From NCBI GenBank assembly GCA_024244685.1, contig JAAEOJ010000337.1:50882-114881 (forward strand): 64,000 nt of DNA, in the 5' to 3' direction. The stretch is from Mycoplasma sp. Lineage in GTDB: Bacteria; Bacillota_I; Bacilli_A; Mycoplasmatales; Metamycoplasmataceae. Below are positions 21,587 through 32,364 of the stretch, in pieces. The notes beneath the pieces are model-generated. The model made no database searches, was not told where the DNA came from, and saw nothing but the letters and a program-made list of their open reading frames with translations. Every line of letters starts with the position of its first letter. The first letter of the stretch is position 1. The position numbers and the translations under genes are program-made.

Positions 21587-21916
21587 ATGAAGCCTGTTTA
21601 TAATAAAAAAATTATAAGTAATTATTATATTTATTTAAGATCAATTTTAACTATTTTAATTTATTTATTTTTATCTTTTTTATATTTAAGCCTTAATATT
21701 TTAATACAATACAATATTATTGGTTTTTTTAATTTTTCATATTTAATTAATAAAGGTATTTATATCTTCTTTCTTTTTGTATCGCCATTAATATTATCAC
21801 TAAACCATATTTTATATAAAGAAAAGAATTGGTTATTTTGTAAAGCTATTTTATGGATATGCTTATTATTTATTGCTTTTTCTCAACCTATTATTATTAT
21901 AGGTTTTGGTATATAA
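21587..21916 (+). CDS. Small membrane protein of unknown function
   Basis: 109 residues with three to four hydrophobic segments and basic N-terminus (MKPVYNKKIISNYYIYLRS). Both Trp codons are TGG, unlike most neighbours. No family recognised. Its stop lies eight bases before the yqeG ATG, so the two may be coexpressed, although yqeG also has its own -10 box. Confidence 0.7.
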   Translation: MKPVYNKKIISNYYIYLRSILTILIYLFLSFLYLSLNILIQYNIIGFFNFSYLINKGIYIFFLFVSPLILSLNHILYKEKNWLFCKAILWICLLFIAFSQPIIIIGFGI

Positions 21917-21923
21917 TATTAAT
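21912..21923 (+). promoter_or_regulatory. Leaderless-type promoter of yqeG
   Basis: TATAAT at 21912-21917 inside the end of the upstream gene, six bases before the ATG. Confidence 0.65.
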
Positions 21924-22502
21924 ATGAGATTTCATTATCAAATTATTTTAAATTACTTGAAACCATCAATATATGTTCGTTCTTTTAAAGAAGTTAATAT
22001 AACTTCATTAAGAGATCAAGGTATCAAACTTTTGATTTGTGATTTAGATAATACTTTAGTTCCTCACTATACTAGATTCCCTAATAAAGATGTTCTTAAT
22101 TTTGTAAAAAGTCTTAAAAAACATAATATAGAAATAGCTGTTGTTTCAAATAACTTAAAATCAAGAGTTAAAACTTTTTGTGAGAAAGCCAATATAGAGG
22201 TTTATAGAGGTAATGCCAAAAAACCATTTAAAAAAGCTGTAATGCAAGTTATGTCTCACTTTAAAGTTAGTTCTTCAGAAGTTATATTTATGGGGGATCA
22301 AATTATTATGGATATATTAGTTGCTAATAGAATTGGTTGCGAATCAATTTTAGTTCAACCATTAATATCAACTGATTATAATATGTCAAAAATTAATATA
22401 TTTTTAGAAACTCAAATTTATAATAAACTAGAAAAAAATAACATTCTTAAAAAAGGTAACTATACTGATAAATCTATTCATTCATCATTTGAATTATTAT
22501 AA
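21924..22502 (+). CDS. yqeG: YqeG-type HAD phosphatase
   Basis: 192-residue HAD-superfamily hydrolase (IIIA subfamily). Motif I is CDLDNTLVPH, motif II is AVVSNN, the Lys is in KKPFKKAV, and motif III is FMGDQIIMDILVANRIG. I start at ATG 21924 rather than TTG 21906 because it fits the promoter spacing and the family's N-terminus (YLKPSIYVRSF). Substrate not assigned; relatives act on phosphatidylglycerol phosphate or other phospho-compounds. Confidence 0.9.
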   Translation: MRFHYQIILNYLKPSIYVRSFKEVNITSLRDQGIKLLICDLDNTLVPHYTRFPNKDVLNFVKSLKKHNIEIAVVSNNLKSRVKTFCEKANIEVYRGNAKKPFKKAVMQVMSHFKVSSSEVIFMGDQIIMDILVANRIGCESILVQPLISTDYNMSKINIFLETQIYNKLEKNNILKKGNYTDKSIHSSFELL

Positions 22503-22511
22503 TATTTTCTT

Positions 22512-22523
22512 TATAATTAATAT
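22512..22523 (+). promoter_or_regulatory. Leaderless-type promoter of fmt
   Basis: TATAAT at 22512-22517, exactly six bases before the ATG. Confidence 0.75.
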
Positions 22524-23372
22524 ATGAAAATAGTATTAGCAGGAACACCGCATTTCTCAGTTAAAGTATTTGAAACGGTTATAAATAAATTTGATGTAGT
22601 TGCTATAATTACACAACCAGATAAACCCAAAGGAAGAGGTTTAAAAATTTTAACTACACCAGTTAAGCAATTAGCGCAACGTTACGGAATAAAAATATTT
22701 CAACCTAAAAAAATAAAAGAAATAGAAAAAGAATTAAATGAATTAAATTACGATATTTTATTAACATGTGCTTATGGTCAAATTATCCCTGAACAAATTT
22801 TAAAAACAGCTAATAAAATAGCATTAAATATTCATGGGTCTATTTTACCTAAATATAGAGGAGCAGCTCCTATTCAATATTCTATTTTAAATGGAGATTC
22901 AAAGACTGGTATTTCGCTTATTAAAATGACAAATAAAATGGATGCAGGAGATATTTTATTTACTTCTGAAACTGTAATTGAAAATAGTTATACTTCTGGA
23001 GATATGTTTGATATACTTTCTGTCTTGGCTTCAGAATCAATAGAACAATGATTAGAAAGGATTTCTCAAGATTCATTCACTCTTAAAAAACAAAATGAAA
23101 AAGAAGTCTCATTCTCTCCAAAAATAACCAAAGAGCAATGTGAAATAACTAAAAATCACACAATTTTCGAAGCCCAAAGAATTATCAAGGCTTTTAACCC
23201 CTTTCCAGGAGCATTTATTATGAAAGATAATAAAAAATTCAAAGTTTTTAATTACGGTGAAGCTGGTATTGAGTATAAATTAAAAGATGGTTCTATATTT
23301 ATAACTGAAATTCAATCTCCAGGTAAAAAATCTATGTCTTGAGAAGTTTTTTTAAAAGGAAACAAATTTTAA
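22524..23372 (+). CDS. fmt: Methionyl-tRNA formyltransferase
   Basis: Formylates initiator Met-tRNA using 10-formyl-tetrahydrofolate; 282 residues, a little short. It has QPDKPKGRG, the catalytic ALNIHGSILPKYRGAAPIQ, and DAGDILF; a C-terminal OB-like domain follows. Two TGA codons are Trp. Its presence shows formyl initiation is kept, and folD elsewhere in the window would supply the folate cofactor. Confidence 0.96.
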
Positions 23373-23384
23373 AAATTATTAATA

Positions 23385-23412
23385 TACAAACTTTTTAAGG
23401 TTGTATTATTTT
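23385..23412 (+). terminator. Probable terminator of fmt
   Basis: TACAAACTT / AAGGTTGTA hairpin (one A-G mismatch) followed by a T-rich stretch, ahead of the lepA promoter. Confidence 0.65.
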
Positions 23413-23432
23413 TAATTTATAATTAATAAATA

Positions 23433-25226
23433 ATGAACAAGAAAAAAATTAGAAACTTTGCAATTATTGCACATATTGATCATGGTAAATCTACATTAGC
23501 GGATAGAATTTTGGAAATTACTAATACAGTTAGCAAGAGGAATCTTAATGCTCAACATATGGATACTATGGATTTGGAACAAGAACGAGGTATTACAATA
23601 AAACTTAATGCTGCTCAAATTGAATATAAAGATTATATTTTTCATTTAATAGATACTCCTGGTCATGTTGATTTTACTTATGAAGTTTCTCGTTCTCTTG
23701 CGGCTTGTGAAGGAGCTTTGCTTCTTGTTGATGCAACTCAAGGTATTGAAGCGCAAACTTTAGCAAATGTTTATTTAGCAATAGATAATAATTTAGAAAT
23801 AATACCAGTTATCAATAAAGTTGATTTACCTTCAGCTGATCCCGAGAGAGTTAAAAAACAAATTGAAGATGTTATTGGTATTCCTGCTGATGGATCTATA
23901 GAAATTTCCGCAAAAACAGGTAAAAATGTAGAAAAAGTACTAGAATCAGTTATTAATTTTATTCCTGCACCAAAAGATGCAAATAATGATAAAAATTTAA
24001 AAGCATTGGTATTTGATTCTTATTTTGATCCTTACAGAGGTGTTATTTTATTAGTTAGAATTTTTGATGGAATAATAAAAAAAGGAGATCATTTTAAATT
24101 TATGTCTTCAGGTAATAGTTTTGATGTGACTGAACTTGGTATTAAAAATCCTGCTGAAATTAAAAAAGAATTTTTAGAAGCGGGAGAGGTAGGTTGAATT
24201 GCAGCTTCAATTAGAGAAGCAAAAGATGTTGCTGTAGGAGATACTATAACATTAGTAAACAATCCAACTGAAGAACCTCTTGAAGGTTATAAAAAATTAA
24301 ATCCAGTTGTTTTCACCGGTTTCTATCCAATAGATGGTAAAGATTATGAAACTTTAAAAGAATCTCTAGAAAAAATATCTTTAAGTGATTCTTCAATAAC
24401 TTTTGAACCTGAAACTTCATTAGCTTTAGGGCATGGTTTTAGAGTTGGTTTTTTAGGTATGTTACATATGGAAGTATTACAAGAAAGGCTTGAAAGAGAA
24501 TTTAATATACCTTTAATAGCCACTTTGCCTTCTGTTGAATTTTTTGTTTATTCAACAAAAAATGAAAAAGAAATAATTTCAAATCCATCAAAATTACCTG
24601 ACCCTACATATATTGATTATATAGAAGAACCTTTTATTAAAGCTATAATAGTTGTTCCTGAAGTTTATTTAGGTGGTATTATGGAGTTGTGCCAAAATAA
24701 AAGGGGTCAATATATTGATTTAGAGTATATTGATGATATACGTAGAAAAGTAACTTATAAATTACCTCTTGTAGAAATTATTTTTGATTTTTTCGATAAA
24801 TTAAAATCTATTTCTAAGGGTTATGCTACATTTGATTATGACTTTGATAAATATGAGAAGTCTGATTTAATAAAAGTAGATATTTTATTAAACTCTGATA
24901 AAGTTGATGCATTCTCATTTATTTGTCATAGAGATTTTGCTTATTACCGTGGTAGAGAATTGGTTAAAAAATTAAAGGATGTTATTCCAAAACATAACTT
25001 TGAAATACCTGTTCAGGCCGCAATAGGAGCAAAAGTAATTGCTAGAGAAACTATTAAGGCTTATAGAAAAGATGTTACTGCAAAATTATATGGGGGAGAT
25101 AGAACTCGGAGAGATAAACTCCTTAAAAAGCAAAAAGCTGGTAAAAAAAGAGCTAAACAGTTTGGTTCTGTAGAAGTTCCACAAGAAGCATTTTTATCAG
25201 TTTTAAAAACAGATAACGAAAAATAA
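23433..25226 (+). CDS. lepA: Elongation factor 4 (LepA)
   Basis: Ribosome-binding GTPase linked to translation fidelity and 30S assembly; 597 residues, full length. G1 is AHIDHGKST, the switch carries [14 protein letters not shown]3 is DTPGHVDF and G4 is NKVDLP. The LepA-specific C-terminus has [26 protein letters not shown]. One TGA (24195) is Trp. TATAAT lies at 23418-23423, nine bases before the ATG. Confidence 0.98.
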
Positions 25227-25255
25227 TTTATAATTATAAAGATAAGGAGTCAAAT

Positions 25256-25816
25256 ATGATTGATGTAAATAAATTTAAATCAGGAATAACTTTCCAAGAA
25301 AATGGAGAAATTTTTAGTGTTTTAGAAGCTCAACATTCCAAACAAGGTCGTGGACAAGCTTCTGTAAAAGCAAAAGTAAAAAATTTAAGAAGTGGAGCTA
25401 TAACAATTAAAACTTATACAGGTGGAGATAAAGTTAAAAAAGCTCATATTGATAAAAAGTCTATGGATTATTTATATAATGATGGAACAAATGCTATTTT
25501 AATGGATAGTGAAACATTTGAACAAGTTGAAATTAATATGAATAAAATAGAATGAGAACTTAATTTTATGGTTGAGGGTTCTAAAGTTAAAGTCAGAAAA
25601 TTCGAATCAGAAATATTAGATATTGAATTAGAATCAAATGTATTATTAAAAGTTACTGAGGCACCTGATGCTGTTAAAGGTAATACAGCTAATAATCCAC
25701 AAAAATACATTACCGTGGAAACAGGATTTAAATTTGAAGCTCCTATGTTTATTAAAGAGGGCGAAACAATAATTATTTCAACAAGTGACGGTAAATATGT
25801 TGGGAGGTCAAATTAA
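25256..25816 (+). CDS. efp: Elongation factor P, Arg at the loop tip
   Basis: Relieves ribosome stalling at polyproline; 186 residues with KOW-like domain I and two OB domains. The tip of the domain I loop reads SKQGRGQAS, with Arg32 where most bacterial EF-P has a modified Lys. Arg32 is known from proteobacterial EF-P that is rhamnosylated by EarP; no such enzyme is near. AAGGAG precedes the ATG; the stop overlaps the next ATG (TAATG). One TGA is Trp. Confidence 0.95.
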
Positions 25817-26118
25817 TGTCATATATTACAGTTAATTATGGATTAAATCAAATTTATAATGTTCATACTTATGCAATTAAACAAATTATTGAACATACTA
25901 TTTCAAAATTCAAAAATATTAAATTAATTGAAGAAGTTGAAGTTTTTATTGTTAATGGTGGAAAATCAGTTGAGTCATCTATAAAAATTGATGTAATTAA
26001 TTCAAAAGCTATTTCTGATGATATAACTAATTTATCATCATCAATTGAAGATTCGGTTAAAACTTTAATAAACACTAAACCTTCTAATGTTAAAATTAAA
26101 ATTAATTCAATTAGTTAA
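25816..26118 (+). CDS. Asp23/Gls24 family protein (YqhY-like)
   Basis: 100-residue conserved protein that begins on the last base of the efp stop codon. Sequence features (INYGLNQIYNVHTYAIKQII-type start and a repeated beta-alpha pattern ending KIKINSIS) and position between efp and nusB match the YqhY-type Asp23 protein of Firmicutes, which is linked there to fatty-acid synthesis control. This copy is short and diverged, so identification rests partly on gene order. Confidence 0.72.
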   Translation: MSYITVNYGLNQIYNVHTYAIKQIIEHTISKFKNIKLIEEVEVFIVNGGKSVESSIKIDVINSKAISDDITNLSSSIEDSVKTLINTKPSNVKIKINSIS

Positions 26119-26119
26119 T

Positions 26120-26144
26120 ATACCTTTTAAGGTATAATTTTTTT
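26120..26144 (+). promoter_or_regulatory. Combined hairpin and leaderless-type promoter before nusB
   Basis: ATACCTTTTAAGGTAT forms a short hairpin followed by a T-run (terminator of the efp operon), and its right arm also contains the TATAAT (26133-26138) that lies six bases before the nusB ATG. One sequence thus seems to end one transcript and start the next. Confidence 0.65.
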
Positions 26145-26531
26145 ATGTCTCAATTAAAATCAAGAATGAATGTTATTAATGTATTATATGTTTATGAATT
26201 GACAGGTGAAGAAATATCTTTAGAATTAATTAATAAAGAATATGATTTAAAAGATCATGAATTTAAAGCTTTGGAATGAATAGTTAAAAAATATTTACAA
26301 CTTAAAAAAATGATTTCAAATTTTTTAAAAGTAGGTTGACCTTGAAAAAGAATTCTACCTTTAGAGAGAGCTATGTTATTATATGGATCATTTGAACTTT
26401 CTTTTAGAAATAAAGCGATTGTAATTAATGAAATAATTACTTTAGCTAAAGGATATATTACAGAAGAATCTTATAAATTTATAAATGCAATTTTAGAAAA
26501 AGTGGCAGGTGTATATGATAAAAACAAATAA
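26145..26531 (+). CDS. nusB: Transcription antitermination factor NusB
   Basis: 128-residue all-helical RNA-binding protein that, with S10, supports rRNA antitermination. Recognised by MSQLKSRMNVINVLYVYEL at the start and AIVINEIITLAKGYITEESYKFINAIL near the end. Three TGA Trp codons lie in the middle (GWPWKR). It overlaps the next gene by 17 bases. Confidence 0.93.
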
Positions 26532-26970
26532 ACCAAAAAAACTTTTAAGAAAAAACAAACTTTTAAGAAAATATAATAAAAAATTTAAGTCTAGGCAAAT
26601 GAGGTATATTATTTCTTTAATTGCACATCAAATAAATCCGGAAATAACAAAAAAAGAGTTGTTTGAATTAGAAACTAAAACACTAATTGTTAATGGTGAA
26701 AAAATGTATGATTATTCATGTGAGAATATATTTAAAGGAAATAAAGACAAAAAATATGAAAATTCAGATTGAAAATCTTTATCTATGTTTTTATTTTATA
26801 CTTTTGAAACTTCTAATTATTATAGAGATAAAGCCTCTAATAAAGATAATATTTATATTTCATCCGATCCTTTTAATTTAAATATGCAAAAAAAAGTATA
26901 TTGAAATAATTTTGTTTTAACAACTTTAGACAATGAACTTATTAAAAAAATATTAAGAAAGATTAAATAA
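26515..26970 (+). CDS. Conserved-position protein of unknown function
   Basis: 151 residues starting inside the end of nusB (ATG 26515; a GTG at 26509 is possible). The first 30 residues are very basic (KTNKPKKLLRKNKLLRKYNKK), suggesting nucleic-acid contact; then a helical part and an Asn/Lys-rich end. Two TGA codons are Trp. In other Firmicutes xse or isoprenoid genes sit here; this is neither. No family recognised. Tight packing between nusB and tlyA argues that it is real. Confidence 0.75.
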
Positions 26971-26972
26971 TA

Positions 26973-27689
26973 ATGACTTTAATAAAATTATTGATTAATA
27001 AAGGTTATGGATTAGATGAATCTAAAAAATTAATTAGAGCTGGTTATGTTAAAGTAGATGGAGAAGAAATAATTATACCTGATACAAAAATTAGAGAAAA
27101 TGCAGAAATAATTATAAAGGAAACTAAAAAGTGAGTTTCACGAGGAGCATTAAAGTTATTAGAAGCTATAAAATTTTTTAATATCAATTTTAAAGATTGT
27201 GTTGTTTTAGATATCGGTTCTTCTACAGGTGGTTTTACAGAAGTGGCTTTAAAATATGGTGCTAAAAAAGTATATTCTTTAGATGTAGGTACAAATCAAT
27301 TAGACTTTAGCTTAAGAAGACAAGAAAAGGTTTGCTCACTTGAAAAAACAAACTTAAAAACAATAAAAAAAGAAATGTTTGAAGATAAAATAGAAATAGT
27401 AGTTACTGATGTATCTTTTATTTCCTTAAAAGAAGTTTTTAAAGTACTTAAAAATACTTTGGAAAAAAAGATTAAAGTAGTTGCTTTAATTAAACCTCAA
27501 TATGAAGCTTTTCCAGATCAGGTCTTAAAAGGCGGTATTGTAAAAAAAGAATTACACAAAAATATAATTGAAAAAGTAATAAAACATGCTGAAAATTTTA
27601 ATTTTAAATTAATTGATTATAAAGAATCACCAATTAAAGGTAAAAAATCAAAAAATATAGAATATATTTCTTTATTTGAAAAGGAGTAA
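26973..27689 (+). CDS. tlyA: TlyA-family rRNA methyltransferase (hemolysin A-like)
   Basis: 238 residues: an N-terminal S4 RNA-binding domain (LLINKGYGLDESKKLIRAGYVKVDG) and an FtsJ/RrmJ-type methyltransferase with SAM motif VLDIGSSTGGFTE, DVSFISL and the catalytic-site Lys in ALIKPQYE. TlyA in other bacteria 2'-O-methylates rRNA. It starts two bases after the upstream stop and is followed five bases later by sufS. One TGA is Trp. Confidence 0.93.
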
Positions 27690-27694
27690 TAATT

Positions 27695-28837
27695 ATGAAT
27701 AGAAAAGATTTTGAATTATTGAAAAATGTTGTTTATTTAGATCATTCCGCCTCAGCTTTAAAACCGAATCAAGTTATAGAGGCAGGAGTTGAATTTTATA
27801 AAAAATTTCCAATAAACCCTCATTCAATAGATTCTAAGCTTGGGTCTATGTTGTATACTAAAATTAAAAATATACGTAACGAAGTGGCTAAATTAAATAA
27901 TGTAAAATCAGAAGAAGTAATTTTTACTTCAGGAACAACTGATGGAATAAATCAAATTGCTAATATGTTTGAAAATAATATCAAGAAAGATGAAGAAATA
28001 GTTCTTAACTATTTAAATCATTCATCTAATGTTATTCCTTGAATGGAGCTAGCAAAAAAAACTGGCGCTAAAATTATTTGAACAAATAATCCAATTGAGG
28101 TTATTAATGAAAAAACAAAAATAGTTGCTATATCAGAAATTAATAATACCATTGGTGAAATAAATTATATTTCAAAAATATATAAACTAACACAAAAGTA
28201 TAAAGCTTATTTAATAAATGATGCTGCTCAAACTATAACTCATAAAAAAGTTGATGCTCAACTATCTGATTTTGTAGTTTGATCAGCTAATAAATTATAT
28301 GGTCCTACTGGTACTGGTGTTTTAATTATGAAAGAAAAAACTCAAAAAGAATTTCCAATAGTTAGGTTTGGAGGAGGAGCAATATCTACATATAACTTAA
28401 AAGATTGAATTCCTAAAGAATTATTTTATTCTCGTGAACCAGGAACACCAAATACATCAGGTATTATAATGCTAGGAGCAGCTCTTGAATATATTAATAA
28501 AATAGGTTTAAAAAAAATTTGAGATCATGAAAAAGATGTTGCTATTTATGCTTACGAAAAACTTTCTGAATTAGAAAATATAAAGTGAGTATCTAAAAAA
28601 GGTAACACTAATTTAGTTTTTAATATTGGTAATTTTAATTCTCAAGATGTAGTTTCTTATTTAGGTCATAATAATATAATTGCAAGAGCTGGTCAGCATT
28701 GTGTAAAAATATTAAAGGAAATAACAGGCTCTAGCTCTTGAATAAGAGTTTCAATAGGTTTATATAACGAAAAAAAAGATATTGATAAATTATTTGAAAC
28801 AATAAAAAAAGGTGGTGATTTTCTTGAATTCATTTAG
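27695..28837 (+). CDS. sufS: Cysteine desulfurase SufS
   Basis: PLP enzyme that takes sulfur from cysteine for Fe-S cluster or thiolation pathways; 380 residues. The PLP Lys is in WSANKLYGPTGTGVL, the catalytic Cys in ARAGQHCVK, and a conserved His in NDAAQTITHKKVD. AAGGAG precedes the start. Eight or more TGA codons are Trp. It overlaps sufU, making the minimal SufS-SufU pair; no SufBCD genes are in the window. Confidence 0.96.
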
Positions 28838-29237
28838 CGATCCATTAAAAAGAAGAAAAGAAATAATGTCAAGATATAAGAACCCTAAATTTAAAGGAGA
28901 ACTTAAAACAAATTTTATAGAAAGTTATTCAGTTCAATGTTTAGATAATTTAAAGTTATACTTAAAATGAGAAAAAGAAATTTTAATAGAAGCTAAACAT
29001 ATTTCTGAAGGCTGCGCTGTGTTTATATCTTCTACAGATTTATTTATAGAACAAATGATTGGCAAGACAAAAGTTCAAATAAAAGAATTAATTGAAAATT
29101 ATGAAAAAATGATTGATAAAAAAAATTATAATGAAAATATTGTAGGTTCTTTGACAATTTTTGATAATGTCAAAACACATCTTAATAGAGTTTTATGTGC
29201 AAATATGATTTCAGAGTTATTAAAAAAACATCTTTAA
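28824..29237 (+). CDS. sufU: SufU/IscU-type sulfur acceptor or scaffold
   Basis: 137 residues, predicted sulfur acceptor partner of SufS. Start taken at TTG 28824 (MNSFSDPLKRRKEIMSRYKNPKFKG), preceded by AAAGGTGG and 14 bases inside sufS; the first ATG would cut the conserved N-terminus. The three ligand cysteines are kept: SVQCLDN (normally NPxCGD), SEGCAVF and VLCANM. The first site is diverged. The gene ends in a hairpin shared with the converging nadE. Confidence 0.9.
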
Positions 29238-29250
29238 ATAGATGTTTTTT
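29223..29250. terminator. Bidirectional terminator, sufU/nadE
   Basis: AAAAAACATCT / AGATGTTTTTT hairpin covering both stop codons of the converging genes, which themselves overlap by three bases. Confidence 0.88.
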
Positions 29251-29950
29251 TAATTGGTTTAGGAACCGGTAATCTTTTGTGCTCTGTTGATTTAATTTGT
29301 TTTTCTATTTTTGTTTTTATAGTTTCGTTTACTGATTCTCCATTTAAATATTTATCAACATCACTATATTTAAAACCTAATTCTTCTTCATCTGTTTGAC
29401 CTTCTCATAAAGCGGCTGTTGGTTTTTTAATTCAAACTGCTTTAGGTAAATTTAATTCTTTAGCTGATAATATAACTTCACTTTTTGTAAGATGTATTAT
29501 AGGTAATAAATCAACTCCTCCATCTCCATATTTAGTAAAATAACCTAATATTCATTCCGCTGCATTGTCTGTACCTAAAACTAAATAATTTTTTTCTTGA
29601 GCAACAGCATATAGAGAAGACATTCTTAGTCTTGGTTTTATATTAGCTATAGACATTCTTTTTTTAACATTTACAGCCTTTTTCATAGCTTCAAATGATT
29701 CAGTAATGTCAATTGTTATTGTTTCTATTTTTATGGCTCTAGAAACCTCTTTTGCATCAATTAAATCTTGACCCATATCTCCACAAGGAATAAAAACTCC
29801 TAAAGAGTTATTTGGAAAAGCTTTTTTAGCTAAGGTTGCAACAACAGAGGAATCAACACCACCTGATAAACCAACTATAACACCTTTAGCATTAGCTTTA
29901 GAAACTTCTTCTTGTAATCAATTTACTAAATATTCTAAATATTTTTTCAT
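29234..29950 (-). CDS. nadE: NH3-dependent NAD+ synthetase
   Basis: Amidates deamido-NAD in the last step of NAD synthesis; 238 residues. The ATP PP-loop is VGLSGGVDSSVVATL near residue 26, and LGTDNAAEW...KYGDGGVDLLP is present further on. No glutaminase domain, so ammonia is the donor. Several TGA codons are Trp. NadD, the preceding enzyme, lies 5 kb away on the same strand. Confidence 0.95.
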
Positions 29951-29962
29951 ATATTAATTGTA
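29951..29962 (-). promoter_or_regulatory. Leaderless-type promoter of nadE
   Basis: TACAAT (29962-29957, minus strand) six bases before the ATG. Confidence 0.65.
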
Positions 29963-30012
29963 AATAAAAAATGACTTATTAGTCAATTATTTTTTTATTT
30001 TAAATATTTGTA

Positions 30013-31272
30013 TTAATCTCTTTCAGATCATTCAAATTCAAAACCAAATATTCTTACAGTATCACCATTTTCTATCCCTTTATCTCTTAATTCTTTTCAA
30101 ACCCCTAATTCTTTTAATGCTCTATTGAATCTCATAAAATTTTCTGAAGTATTTACAGGTATTTTTTCATATATTCTTTCAACTTCTTTTCCATATACCT
30201 CAAAAAGTCCTTCGTATTCTTTTTCTACAATAAAATCATCTTCAAAAGTAATAGTAACTTCAGATTTTTTAGCTTTATATTCAATTTCAGCAGCTGTAAT
30301 ATAAGCATCATATAATTTATATTTTAAGTTTTTCAATCCTTTTTCTTCTAATGCGGAAATTTCAATTAATTCAATTTCAGGAAATTCTTTTTTAAATTCT
30401 TTTATTTTTTGTTTGAAAAAAATAGAGTCATTTTTATTAGCTATAACAACTTGCCTTCTTTTTTCTAATCCAAGAGAGTATTCTTTTAATTCACTATTAA
30501 TTATTTTATAATCATCAATTGGTTTTTTATTTTCTTCACCAAAGTCAATTACATGAGCAATAACTTTACATCTTTCTATATGCTTTAAGAAATTAATTCC
30601 CAAACCTTTTCCTTTAGCTGCTCCTTCAATTAAACCTGGTAAATCAGCAATAACAAATGAATTATCATCGATATGAGAAATTCCTAATTGTGGATTTAAT
30701 GTTGTAAATTCATAAGAAGCAACTTTAGGTTTTGCATTAGTTAGTTTAGATAATAAAGTAGATTTACCTGCTGAAGGTTTACCAACAAAACCAACATCAG
30801 CAAGAACCTTTAAATTTAAAGTTAGTTCTTTGTATTCTAAACCTTTATCTCCATTTTCTGATATCCTTGGGGCTTGATTTCTTGAAGTTTTAAATTTGGT
30901 ATTCCCTCTTCCTCCATTGCCTCCTGAAGCTACTAAAATAGGTTTTTCAGAAGAAATATCAAATAATAAATTTTCTTTATTTATTAATAGTGTTCCCATA
31001 GGTACTTTTACATAAATATCTTTACCTTTTGCTCCATATTGATTTTTTCTTCTTCCATCTTCTCCATTATTAGCGAAAAAATTTCTTTTCATTTTTAAAT
31101 TAAATAAAGTATTCATTCCAGGATCACCTAAAAAATACACATGGCCACCACGACCACCATCTCCACCATCAGGACCACCTTTAGCTACATGGGCTTCTCT
31201 ACGAAAAGAAATCATTCCATTTCCACCTTTACCAGCTTTAACATGTATTTTTGCTTCATCTATAAATTTCAT
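30013..31272 (-). CDS. obg: GTPase Obg (CgtA)
   Basis: Essential GTPase of late 50S assembly; 419 residues in three domains. The Gly-rich Obg fold has AHVAKGGPDGGDGGRGGHVYF; the G domain has GKPSAGKST, DLPGLIEGA and NKND; the C-terminal OCT domain follows (VYGKEVERIYEKIPVNTSENFM). Two TGA codons near the end are Trp. TATAAT lies ten bases upstream. Confidence 0.98.
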
Positions 31273-31323
31273 AATTATTTATATTATACATTAATAAAAA
31301 AAAGCATTTTTTAAGGTTTTTAA

Positions 31324-32286
31324 TTATTTTAAGTTATTTATTGTTTCTAAAAAAATATTTAAATCTTTAGTGCTCATAAACTTTTCTTTTTCTTGTTGTA
31401 AATGTTTAAATTTAGAAAATCATTGTGAAGCTACACCTTTAGCTTGCGCCAGAGTTTTTGCTTCACTAAAATCTTCTAACATGTATTTTATAAAATTATT
31501 CATATCTTGTTTTATTGTTTCTATAGATGGATCTGAATCGTATTTTTTATATTTTATAAAATCATTCATTTGTTTTAATACTCTTGGATTAGATCTTGCT
31601 GCACGTGCTACCATAACTGCATCAACGCCTGTATAATCAATCATTCTTTGAGCATCTTCTGGTTTAAAGACATCTCCATTACCTATTACAGGAATTTTAA
31701 CTGTTTCTTTTATTTCTTTTATAGCATCTCAATTAGCTTTTCCAGAATACATTTGTTCACGAGTTCTTCCATGAACAATAAGAGCTGACGCTCCTGATGC
31801 TTCTATAATTTTTGCTATTTCTAAATAATTTGCATCATCTTTATCTCAACCGATTCTAATTTTAACTGTTAAAGGTTTTGAAATTTCTTTAGTTATTCCT
31901 TCAATTATTTGTTTTATTTTTTCTGGGGTTTTTATTAATGCTGAACCTGCTTCAGACTTTATAGCAACTTTTTTAACTGGGCATCCCATATTAATATCTA
32001 TTATTTTAGCATTAGAATTTTTATCATAATATTTTGCAGCATTAATATAATCTTCAACATCTCCTCCAAAAATTTGTAAAGCTACAATACCTTCATCTTC
32101 TCCAATGAAAGCAATATCTTCCGTTCTTTTTGAACCATGTTTTAATGCAACACTAGAAGTCATTTCTGTACACATATAACCAGGATTAAAGTTTTTAACA
32201 ATTAATCTATATGCTCTATTTGTAACTCCAGCCATAGGAGCTAAAATAACTCTATTTTTAATTTCTACATTTCCTATTTTAAACAT
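31324..32286 (-). CDS. dusB: tRNA-dihydrouridine synthase
   Basis: FMN enzyme reducing uridines in tRNA D-loops; 320 residues. Recognised by LAPMAGVTNRAYR, IDINMGCPVKK with the catalytic Cys, and GADAVMVARAARSNP-type phosphate-binding end. Which uridines it modifies cannot be told from sequence alone; the DusB label follows Firmicute usage. Several TGA codons are Trp. Confidence 0.93.
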
Positions 32287-32298
32287 AAAATTATTATA
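32287..32298 (-). promoter_or_regulatory. Leaderless-type promoter of dus gene
   Basis: TATAAT (32298-32293, minus strand) exactly six bases before the ATG. Confidence 0.75.
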
Positions 32299-32364
32299 AT
32301 AAAAAAATACAATATTAATTATTATATTTAAGTAATTTTGAAATAAATAAAAATAGCCGATAAG

